From: Magnetococcales bacterium | GTDB lineage: Bacteria > Pseudomonadota > Magnetococcia > Magnetococcales > DC0425bin3 | Direction: 5' to 3' | DNA: 8,251 bases | NCBI GenBank assembly: GCA_015229045.1 | Contig: JADGCJ010000144.1 | Coordinates: 1 to 8,251 of the forward strand | Shown here: piece after piece, positions 1-5,470 of the stretch | How positions within the stretch are numbered: the first letter of the stretch is position 1 | Layout of the letters: each line of letters opens with the position of its first letter | Translations under genes and position numbers: made by a program | Notes under the pieces: model-generated | What the model saw: the letters and a program-made list of their open reading frames with translations, nothing else | Databases searched by the model: none | What the model was told of the DNA's origin: nothing

Positions 1-12
1 AGGGCTCCGCCC

Positions 13-55
13 TTGACCCGTCCGGTCGCCAGCCCCCTGGACCCCGTTTTGACAG
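13..55 (-). repeat. Left copy of a GC-rich dispersed repeat, inverted relative to the right end
   Basis: Positions 28-55 are the exact reverse complement of 8209-8236 (28 of 28 bases). Positions 13-27 match 8237-8251 in 11 of 15 bases, so the imperfect inverted pair is 43 bp. Read on the minus strand this copy begins CTGTCAAAACGGGGTCCAGG. A further small hairpin (AGGGC/GCCCT) occupies 1-13. No transposase, coding frame or target duplication goes with it, so a dispersed intergenic REP-like repeat is the best reading. Confidence 0.8.
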
Positions 56-110
56 GCCCCCGCCCTGCCCAAATCAAGACGGAGGGAGTAGTCCTACCCC
101 ACCCACGATA

Positions 111-1136
111 TCAACCGCCATAGAGAAGCAGAGACAGAACCATGCCCGTTTCCAGGGCCTTGGGGCCTTGGTCATCCACCATGCGTTCCACCAGGCGCAG
201 CAGGCGACCTGTATCCTGACCTACGTGACCGATGATTGCCTTGCGCCAGGCCGCGACCTTCTTGTCGCCATAGTGAGAATGGATATAGTGCTTCCAGTTG
301 CCAGGGAAGGCGCCCGGGGCCTGTTGATAATACATGTGGGCGCTGCGCACCATGTCGGCCAGCTCCTCCTGATTGAAGCTGAGCAACAGGGAGGGAACGG
401 CAATCACCTTGACGCTGTCGATGGTGGCTTCCAGGGTCGAGCCGCACCAGCCGGCAAAGGCCTCGAGAATGATACGGGTGCGATCGATGCGGGTGCGATC
501 GACATCGCGCAGATGCCAGTCCATGATCTCCTGGATCGGCACCTCGCTGTGGCGTTTTTCCGAGTCGAAGCCACCCCGGTTGGCACGCCAATAGGTGGTC
601 GGGGTGTTGACATAATTGCCGAAGGCGGTGCTGTAGAAGAAGTCGCCGATTTCGGCCAGCAGGTTGCCGGAAGCATCCAGGAATTGAATCCTGGCTCCCA
701 GTCGTGCCCGGTCATCGGTACCACCCATGATGTAAATGGGAGTGAAATCATACTCCAGACGCAACAAGGGACGGCGAAAGTCCCGATAGACGCGCTGGGC
801 ATTCTGGCTGTCCTGATCATCGAAGTGGAGGTGGCCTTCGCGAATCTGCACCACCGAGGTGCGTCCGTCCTGGCGACCACGACGGCCGGCCATGACATCC
901 CTGGTTTCGCCACAAGACTCCGGAAGAGGGGAGGGAATCCAGCCGTTGCCGGGATGCATGGCATCCGGGCGATTGAAGTCGTCCTGGAAAATGACGTCAT
1001 CGCCCAGGGCGACACCAGGCATCAGCAGGAGTGAAAAAAGCCACAGCCGCAAGACAAGGGATGCCGACGAGCGGGCACAGCGACGATCCGGCAGCGCCAT
1101 GGGTCGGGTATGGAGATGATCCGGCAGCGGAGTCAT
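111..1136 (-). CDS. Exported protein of unknown function, possible beta-sandwich N-terminal part
   Basis: This is a 341-residue protein that I do not recognise as a named family. The start at 1136 is supported by an AAGGAA Shine-Dalgarno sequence (minus strand of 1142-1147), 5 nt upstream. It has a long basic n-region, then a hydrophobic stretch (about residues 27-44) ending VALG-DD, which fits a Sec signal peptide cleaved near residue 45. The mature start, VIFQDDFNRPD..GNGW, and the following strand-rich region to about residue 247 resemble concanavalin A/laminin G-like beta-sandwich domains; this is inference from pattern. Residues 250-341 look helical. Cysteines at 75 and 231 could pair in the periplasm. 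Residues 213-222 are a duplicated pentapeptide, DRTRIDRTRI. The gene lies 40 nt downstream of the lytic transglycosylase on the same strand, so the two are probably co-transcribed, which suggests an envelope role. No obvious terminator follows before the end repeat. Confidence 0.75.
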   Translation of the reverse strand: MTPLPDHLHTRPMALPDRRCARSSASLVLRLWLFSLLLMPGVALGDDVIFQDDFNRPDAMHPGNGWIPSPLPESCGETRDVMAGRRGRQDGRTSVVQIREGHLHFDDQDSQNAQRVYRDFRRPLLRLEYDFTPIYIMGGTDDRARLGARIQFLDASGNLLAEIGDFFYSTAFGNYVNTPTTYWRANRGGFDSEKRHSEVPIQEIMDWHLRDVDRTRIDRTRIILEAFAGWCGSTLEATIDSVKVIAVPSLLLSFNQEELADMVRSAHMYYQQAPGAFPGNWKHYIHSHYGDKKVAAWRKAIIGHVGQDTGRLLRLVERMVDDQGPKALETGMVLSLLLYGG

Positions 1137-1176
1137 GCCGTTTCCTTGCGCCTCGGGTGCAGGTTCCTGTTTCCTG

Positions 1177-1860
1177 TTACAGCTTGTCGCGATAAATCTT
1201 GTAAAACTGAAGAACCCGGGTCACATACTGCCTGGTCTCCTCGTAGGGAGGAATCTGGTTACCGTAGCGCTTGACCGCGTTTTCGCCGGCATTGTAGGCA
1301 GCGAGGGAGAGGTGAAGGTTATTGTTGAACATCTGCAACAAGTCACGCAGATAGCGGCTGCCGCCATCGATGTTGGACTCCGGATCGCGGCGATTGCGCA
1401 CACCATACCGGGAAGCGGTCTCCGGCATCAACTGCATGAGCCCCACAGCCCCCTTGGGAGAGATGGCATCGGAGTCGTAACCCGATTCGGCGCGAATGAC
1501 CGCATGCACCAGGGCCTCATCCAGGTCATAACGGGTGGCAGCGGCACGAATGACCGTGCCGTAGCGCGGGTTGGCGGTGACGTCATGTTCCGGGGACATG
1601 ACCCGGACGCCATCTTTTTTCTTGGGGAAGCGGATCAGCAGGCGGTAGCGTGGATCATCGGCCCGGTCTGTCAGGTGGATGACCCCTTTTTGATCCACGA
1701 AAGCGAAGATGTCAGCCCGGGCCGGTTGCGTACCACCCAACCAGACCGCCAGACACCCTGCAACGGCAGTTGAAAGGAGTCCCACAGGGTCGCGCCTGCC
1801 ATGCTTGGAAACGACCGGGAGAAGGGGTGATCGTGCTTTTTTTCGTGGGCAACAGGTCAA
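1177..1860 (-). CDS. Exported SLT-family lytic transglycosylase with N-terminal DUF4124
   Basis: The enzyme cleaves the MurNAc-GlcNAc bond of peptidoglycan in the periplasm, forming 1,6-anhydro-MurNAc ends (family knowledge). From the chosen TTG start it is 227 residues. A basic n-region is followed by hydrophobic LLSTAVAGCLAVWLGG and an ARA-D cleavage site near residue 49. Next comes a DUF4124 segment (FAFVDQKGVIHLTD, about residues 50-78), then the SLT domain (about 100-222). The catalytic Glu is E125 in RAESGYDSDA, followed by the SPKGAVGLMQLMP and LAAYNAGENAVKRYG motifs. An in-frame ATG at 1944 would give 255 residues. It lies upstream of a good sigma-70 promoter and has no strong ribosome site, whereas the TTG has AGGGAGGG 8 nt upstream. 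All core motifs are present, so it should be active. It is the first gene of a likely two-gene unit with the exported protein at 111-1136. Confidence 0.88.
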   Translation of the reverse strand: MTCCPRKKARSPLLPVVSKHGRRDPVGLLSTAVAGCLAVWLGGTQPARADIFAFVDQKGVIHLTDRADDPRYRLLIRFPKKKDGVRVMSPEHDVTANPRYGTVIRAAATRYDLDEALVHAVIRAESGYDSDAISPKGAVGLMQLMPETASRYGVRNRRDPESNIDGGSRYLRDLLQMFNNNLHLSLAAYNAGENAVKRYGNQIPPYEETRQYVTRVLQFYKIYRDKL

Positions 1861-1868
1861 TCTGAACG

Positions 1869-1876
1869 CCCTCCCT
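1869..1876 (-). promoter_or_regulatory. Strong ribosome binding site for a TTG start
   Basis: The minus strand reads AGGGAGGG, ending 8 nt before the TTG codon at 1858-1860. It is the best Shine-Dalgarno match in this leader and is the main local reason for choosing TTG over the upstream ATG. Confidence 0.65.
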
Positions 1877-1906
1877 ATATATTGGTTTTTACATGGTTCA
1901 CGTCCG

Positions 1907-1935
1907 TTTATAGCTGATAAAAATGAAAAGATCAA
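1907..1935 (-). promoter_or_regulatory. Sigma-70-type promoter of the lytic transglycosylase unit
   Basis: On the minus strand, TTGATC (1930-1935, 4 of 6 to the -35 consensus) and TATAAA (1907-1912, 5 of 6 to the -10) are separated by exactly 17 nt. Transcription would start near 1899-1900, giving a leader of about 40 nt before the TTG start at 1860. The ATG at 1944 would lie outside this transcript. AT-rich sequence can produce chance matches, but the spacing and the downstream ribosome site agree. Confidence 0.6.
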
Positions 1936-2036
1936 GCAAAACATTATCCATGTCCCATTTTGGGCGATCGGGTCTCTGCAGATCGAATGGGGTTTTTGGC
2001 AAACATCAGGGATTTATGGTGGGGTTTGCGCAGGAA

Positions 2037-2053
2037 TGATTAAATTTTAATCA
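2037..2053. promoter_or_regulatory. Perfect 17-bp AT-rich palindrome, possible operator
   Basis: TGATTAAATTTTAATCA has two perfect 8-bp arms around a central T. It lies about 150 bp upstream of the sigma-54 element and about 100 bp from the transglycosylase -35 box. It resembles a dimeric regulator site but does not match the usual NtrC (TGCACC..GGTGCA) or FNR (TTGAT-N4-ATCAA) pattern, so no regulator is assigned. Confidence 0.4.
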
Positions 2054-2150
2054 CAAAGAGGTTAGATCGTTTATTTTTATTGCAGTCTGATTAATTCCAA
2101 GGCCTGTCGCGTAGCCAACCGAGGATTGATCTTGATATATTGACTAATAT

Positions 2151-2163
2151 TATCAATATATTA
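2151..2163 (+). promoter_or_regulatory. IHF-like binding site upstream of the sigma-54 promoter
   Basis: TATCAATATATTA fits the IHF consensus WATCAA-N4-TTR at every fixed position. It is centred about 50 bp upstream of the predicted start, between the -24 box and the more distal region where an activator would sit, which is the usual IHF place at sigma-54 promoters. It overlaps an imperfect dyad (TTGATA at 2132-2137, TATCAA at 2151-2156). AT-rich background lowers the weight of the match. Confidence 0.45.
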
Positions 2164-2180
2164 TATAAAAATCATAGTTT

Positions 2181-2196
2181 TGGCCTCTAATTTGCT
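2181..2196 (+). promoter_or_regulatory. Sigma-54 (RpoN) -24/-12 promoter of the ammonium transporter gene
   Basis: TGGCCTCTAATTTGCT fits the RpoN pattern TGGCACG-N4-TTGCW. The -24 GG (2182-2183) and -12 GC (2194-2195) have the required spacing, TGGC and TTGCT are intact, and only the ACG positions differ. Transcription would begin near 2207, giving a leader of about 140 nt to the ATG at 2349. Ammonium transporter genes are classic NtrC/RpoN targets in proteobacteria, which supports the call. I could not identify a clear NtrC site upstream. Confidence 0.68.
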
Positions 2197-2210
2197 TTCG
2201 GGAATGGTTT

Positions 2211-2279
2211 GCGGATGTCCTGACCTGGAAAAGGCAGGCTGCTTTTCAAGCAACCTCCAAGGGTGAAAGAAGAGGCAAG
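2211..2279 (+). repeat. Amt leader repeat, copy 1
   Basis: This is the first of two adjacent units of about 69 nt, starting with the 17-nt GCGGATGTCCTGACCTG shared exactly with copy 2. It can form CCTG-(7 nt)-CAGG, or alternatively GAAAAG-(8 nt)-CTTTTC, and these two pairings compete. It ends in a purine-rich AAGAAGAGGCAAG resembling a ribosome site. It starts a few nucleotides after the predicted transcription start. Confidence 0.8.
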
Positions 2280-2347
2280 GCGGATGTCCTGACCTGAAAA
2301 AAGCAGGGTGCTTTTCAAGTGACCTTCAAGGCTGGAAGAGAGGCAAA
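2280..2347 (+). repeat. Amt leader repeat, copy 2, carrying the ribosome binding site
   Basis: It aligns with copy 1 over its full length with about a dozen substitutions and one single-base gap. Both alternative hairpins survive: CCTG-(7 nt)-CAGG, and AAAAGC-AGGGT-GCTTTT. Its purine-rich end, GAAGAGAGG (2335-2343), is the ribosome site of the transporter, 5 nt before the ATG at 2349. Confidence 0.8.
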
Positions 2348-2348
2348 A

Positions 2349-3686
2349 ATGCGCGTGGGATTGGGTGGCAAAGGGTTTGCCTGGGGAGTGGCAGGTGTGG
2401 TTGTGGGGATGCCTTGTCCGTCGCTGGCCGATACCGGGACGACTTTGAATGGGGCCAATACGGCCTGGATCCTGACGGCCACGGCTTTGGTGCTGTTCAT
2501 GACCCTGCCGGGACTGGCCCTGTTTTATGGGGGTCTGGTCCGTTCCAAGAACGTTTTGTCTCTGCTCATGCAGTGTATGGCGATCACCTGTCTGGTCTCG
2601 GTGTTATGGTTTGCCGGGGTTTACAGCATTGCCTTTGGCGAAGGTGGGGGCTTGCAGGGGTTTTGGGGCGGTTTGGGAAAGCTCTTTTTGGCGGGGGTGG
2701 GTGTCGATTCCCTGAAAGGTGACCTTCCAGAGGTGGTCTTTTCCATGTTCCAGATGACCTTTGCCATTATCACGCCGGCCCTGGTGGTGGGCGGGTTTGC
2801 CGAGCGGGTCAAATTTTCCGCCGTGGTCTGGTTCACGGTACTGTGGGTTGTCTTCGTTTATGGTCCGCTGTGTCATTGGGTGTGGGGTGGCGGCTGGTTG
2901 CAGAGCATGGGGGTGATGGACTTTGCCGGTGGTACGGTGGTGCACATCAATGCCGGCGTGGCATCCCTGGTGGCGGCCTTGATGTTGGGGGCGCGCAAGG
3001 GATTCCCCAACACGTTGATCATGCCGCACAACATGACCATGACCTTCACCGGAGCGGGCATGTTGTGGGTGGGGTGGTTTGGCTTCAATGGTGGCAGCGC
3101 CCTGGCGGCCAATGGTGCGGCGGGCATGGCGATCCTCGTGACGCATCTGGCGGCGGCTGCCGGTGCGCTCGCCTGGATGGGCATGGAGTGGATACGGCAT
3201 GGCAAACCCAGCGTCCTGGGTATCGTTACCGGCATGGTGGCAGGGTTGGGCACCATCACACCGGCATCGGGTTTTGCCGGACCCCTGGGCGGTGTCCTGA
3301 TCGGTTTCGTGGCTGGAGTGGTCTGCTATTTCGCCACCATGACCCTCAAACAAAAATTGAAGATCGACGACAGCCTGGATGTCTTTCCCGTGCATGGTGT
3401 GGGTGGCATCCTGGGAACCATGCTGACAGCCATTTTCGCCTCGCCTGGTCTGGGTGGGCTGGGTTACGCCGGCGGGGCTGGCGGTGGCATGATGAAACAG
3501 ATCATGGTGCAGGGAGTTGCGGTGGTGGTGACTGTCGTCTGGAGCGGCGCTCTCTCTTGGGCAATCTTTAAATTTCTGGACATGATGCTGGGTGTGCGGG
3601 TGTCGAGAGATCAGGAGTCCGAGGGACTGGATCTGGTTCTCCACGACGAGAAGGGCTACAACATGATGGAGTACGGCCCGCAGTAG
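2349..3686 (+). CDS. amt: Amt-family ammonium transporter
   Basis: This is an inner-membrane trimeric channel that takes up ammonium. From ATG 2349 it has 445 residues, a little longer than E. coli AmtB (428). A GTG at 2319 in the same frame lies inside the leader repeat; the ATG has GAAGAGAGG 5 nt upstream, so I chose it. A signal peptide ends near PSLA-DTG (about residue 28), followed by about 11 hydrophobic segments. Key residues are intact: MTLPGLALFYGGLVRSKN in the first segment, a Phe gate near 138 and in WFGFN (F246), W179, D191, and the twin His H199 (GGTVVHINAG) and H349 (PVHGVGG). The C-terminal tail GLDLVLHDEKGY resembles the GlnK-contacting region. No glnK/glnB gene is adjacent here, although amt is often paired with one. 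Expression is probably driven by RpoN from 2181-2196. Confidence 0.95.
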   Translation: MRVGLGGKGFAWGVAGVVVGMPCPSLADTGTTLNGANTAWILTATALVLFMTLPGLALFYGGLVRSKNVLSLLMQCMAITCLVSVLWFAGVYSIAFGEGGGLQGFWGGLGKLFLAGVGVDSLKGDLPEVVFSMFQMTFAIITPALVVGGFAERVKFSAVVWFTVLWVVFVYGPLCHWVWGGGWLQSMGVMDFAGGTVVHINAGVASLVAALMLGARKGFPNTLIMPHNMTMTFTGAGMLWVGWFGFNGGSALAANGAAGMAILVTHLAAAAGALAWMGMEWIRHGKPSVLGIVTGMVAGLGTITPASGFAGPLGGVLIGFVAGVVCYFATMTLKQKLKIDDSLDVFPVHGVGGILGTMLTAIFASPGLGGLGYAGGAGGGMMKQIMVQGVAVVVTVVWSGALSWAIFKFLDMMLGVRVSRDQESEGLDLVLHDEKGYNMMEYGPQ

Positions 3687-3870
3687 ACAAAAAGGGAGCG
3701 AAAAAAAGACGGAAATGATGGCGCGACCCGTGGCGCATTGCGCGTTCCCTTGTCCAACCGGCTGGAAAAGTGTTAGAGAGTGGTGACAGGGGGGTGGCCG
3801 GTGAATGAGGGGTGGATTCGTCGGCTTGTATCCAGGGGTGTATCCTCGATCATTTTTGCAAGGAAAACCA

Positions 3871-4137
3871 ATGTCGGATCATACCAATATCCAGGGAGAT
3901 GTCCTTAAAATTCTGGCTAAGTATGTTTCCGTCCAGATGGACAAGGTGGAAATGGAGACAACCCTTTTGGAGGTCGGCGTTGGTTCGTTGGATGCTGTGG
4001 AGATTCTCTTTGCCCTGGAGGATCATTTCGATATCACCATTCCGGACCCTGCCAGCATCGCTCAGGCCAGTTTTGGCAGCGTTGTCTCCCTGGTGCAAAC
4101 CCTCGTTGAACAAAAGCGGACCCTCCCCTCGTCATGA
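3871..4137 (+). CDS. Acyl carrier protein
   Basis: An 88-residue ACP carries acyl intermediates on 4'-phosphopantetheine. The ATG at 3871 has AAGGAAAA just upstream; longer in-frame starts from 3805 add 22 residues with no ACP character. Ser39 in EVGVGSLDAVEI is the expected attachment site, followed by the helix II pattern VEILFALEDHFDI. The residue before the Ser is Gly38 instead of the near-universal Asp of the DSL motif, so this is probably a specialised ACP rather than the housekeeping one. Its stop overlaps the next gene by 4 nt (ATGA at 4134-4137), pointing to translational coupling with the condensing enzyme. The 184 nt upstream (3687-3870) hold a GCGCATTGCGC palindrome (3733-3743) but no convincing promoter or terminator, so read-through from amt is possible. 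Confidence 0.9.
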   Translation: MSDHTNIQGDVLKILAKYVSVQMDKVEMETTLLEVGVGSLDAVEILFALEDHFDITIPDPASIAQASFGSVVSLVQTLVEQKRTLPSS

Positions 4138-5348
4138 GGCAGATCGTTGTAACAGGCAGGGGGTGCGTCTCGGCCCTTGGGCTGAACCGGATCGCTTTCG
4201 CCGATCGGTTGCTGCGCGGGGAGTCCGCCATCGGCCCCATCACCCTGTTTGACGCCGCACCTCTCCAGATCAAGGTCGCTGCCCAGGTGCCGGGCTATCA
4301 GGGAAAGGAGTATTTTCCCGACAATCATCTCCAGCAACTGGATCGCTTCGCCCAGTTTGGCCTGCTTGCCACCCGGGAGGCCGTCGCCGAGGCCAACATC
4401 GATTTTGCCGGACCCCTGGCACAACGCACCGCCGTCGTTGTCGGTACCGGCGCCGGCGGCCAGGAGACTCTGGAACAGGGTTATCATCGCCTGTTCGTCC
4501 AAAATGCCAAACGTCTCCACCCTTTTACCGTGCCCAAATCAATTCCCAGTTCCGTTGCCAGCCAGATCAGCATCGCCTACGGTATCACGGGTCCGGTCTT
4601 CGTCACCTCCTCGGCGTGTTCGTCGGCGGGACACGCCATCGGTATGGCTCTCATGCTCCTGCGCTCAGGCCTGGTGGATGTGGCCATCACCGGCGGGGCC
4701 GAGGCCTGCATCACTTATGGCACCATTCGGGCCTGGGAAGGGTTGCGCGTCATGGCTGCGGACACCTGCCGCCCCTTCTGCCTGCAAAGAGGCGGGATGG
4801 TCATCGGCGAGGGGGCCGGCATCCTGGTCCTGGAAACCAGAGATCATGCCCAGACCAGAGGAGCGGCCATCCTGGCCGAACTGGCCGGTTTCGGCATGAG
4901 TTCGGACGCCAACAACATGCTCCAACCCCTCGTGGATGGCCCCGTCCAAGCCATGACGGCTGCCCTCCGGGACGCCGGACTCGATCCCGATGCCATCGAT
5001 TACATCAATGCACACGGTACCGGCACCACCGCCAATGACACCACAGAGACCCAGGCCATCCACAAGGTTTTTGGCGGTCATGCCGCCCGTCTGGCCATCT
5101 CGTCCACCAAGTCCATGCACGGGCACACCCTGGGAGCGGCAGCCGCCATGGAGTCCATCGCCTGCCTTGTCGCTCTCCAGCACCAGGTGGCCCCTCCTAC
5201 AGCCAATTTTCAGGATCCAGACCCGCAGTGCGACCTCGACTGTCTTCCTAATCTGGCACGCTCCATGCGTGTTCGAGCCGTATTGAACAACTCTTTCGCC
5301 TTTGGCGGACTGAATACCTCCCTCCTCTTCAAACATTGTACGAGCTGA
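4134..5348 (+). CDS. Beta-ketoacyl-ACP synthase, KAS II (FabF)-like
   Basis: This condensing enzyme extends an acyl chain by decarboxylative Claisen condensation with malonyl-ACP. It has 404 residues, close to FabF (about 412). The thiolase-fold active site is complete: Cys162 in SSACSSAGHAIG, His294 in NAHGTGTTANDTTET, Lys326 and His329 in STKSMHGHTLGAAAA, and the gating NNSFAFGG loop near 386-392. GFGMSSDANNM is also typical of FabF. An intact Cys argues for a true elongating KAS rather than a KSQ or chain-length factor. It starts inside the ACP stop codon, so the two are made together and the ACP is the likely partner. No fabD, fabG, fabZ or fabH is nearby, so this may serve a special lipid or secondary product rather than bulk fatty-acid synthesis (inference). 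Confidence 0.92.
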   Translation: MRQIVVTGRGCVSALGLNRIAFADRLLRGESAIGPITLFDAAPLQIKVAAQVPGYQGKEYFPDNHLQQLDRFAQFGLLATREAVAEANIDFAGPLAQRTAVVVGTGAGGQETLEQGYHRLFVQNAKRLHPFTVPKSIPSSVASQISIAYGITGPVFVTSSACSSAGHAIGMALMLLRSGLVDVAITGGAEACITYGTIRAWEGLRVMAADTCRPFCLQRGGMVIGEGAGILVLETRDHAQTRGAAILAELAGFGMSSDANNMLQPLVDGPVQAMTAALRDAGLDPDAIDYINAHGTGTTANDTTETQAIHKVFGGHAARLAISSTKSMHGHTLGAAAAMESIACLVALQHQVAPPTANFQDPDPQCDLDCLPNLARSMRVRAVLNNSFAFGGLNTSLLFKHCTS

Positions 5349-5376
5349 ATGGCACGGGTCGACTTCACCATCTGTT

Positions 5377-5401
5377 GGACAGCCCCCTTCGTCGGCTGTC
5401 C
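5377..5401 (+). terminator. Perfect 8-bp hairpin after the ketosynthase, possible attenuator or terminator
   Basis: GGACAGCC (5377-5384) pairs exactly with GGCTGTCC (5394-5401) around a 9-nt loop, 28 nt after the ketosynthase stop. No T-run follows, so it is not a standard intrinsic terminator. It may protect the mRNA 3' end, or reduce read-through into the hydrolase gene. Confidence 0.4.
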
Positions 5402-5470
5402 GGGATCGAAGAGAGGGGTCTTGGTGCAACAGGCTTCAGAGGCCATCACCACGGGTGCGGGAACACCAGG

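Larger units (their letters stand above)
1945..2348. other. AT-rich divergent intergenic region
   Basis: About 490 nt (1861-2348) separate the transglycosylase from the transporter, and I see no credible coding frame in them. From 1945 on, the region holds, in order, a 17-bp palindrome (2037-2053), an imperfect AT-rich dyad (2132-2156) overlapping an IHF-like site, a sigma-54 promoter (2181-2196) and two tandem leader repeats (2211-2347). Base composition from about 2035 to 2180 is far more AT-rich than the flanking genes, as expected for a bendable control region. Confidence 0.7.

Noticed and set aside
168..1034. Long open frame of 288 codons on the plus strand opposite the exported orphan
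   Set aside because: The minus-strand frame has a signal peptide, a good ribosome site and protein-like composition. The plus frame has none of these and is an antisense shadow.
2250..2300. Tiny leader peptide starting at a GTG in the first leader repeat
   Set aside because: It has fewer than ten codons, no properly spaced ribosome site and no equivalent frame in the second unit.
2319..2348. GTG start for amt at 2319
   Set aside because: It falls inside the leader repeat. ATG 2349 has a well-spaced ribosome site and gives a clean signal peptide.
2604..3644. 346-codon minus-strand frame opposite amt
   Set aside because: It is His/Gln/Pro-rich, low-quality protein. The amt frame is unambiguous from its motifs.
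4665..5429. 254-codon minus-strand frame opposite the ketosynthase
   Set aside because: It is Gly-rich with no motif. The ketosynthase frame carries a full active site.
5336..5470. N-terminal extension of the hydrolase from TTG 5336
   Set aside because: The TTG is inside the ketosynthase gene, the encoded residues do not look like protein from this family, and a strong hairpin lies within the stretch.
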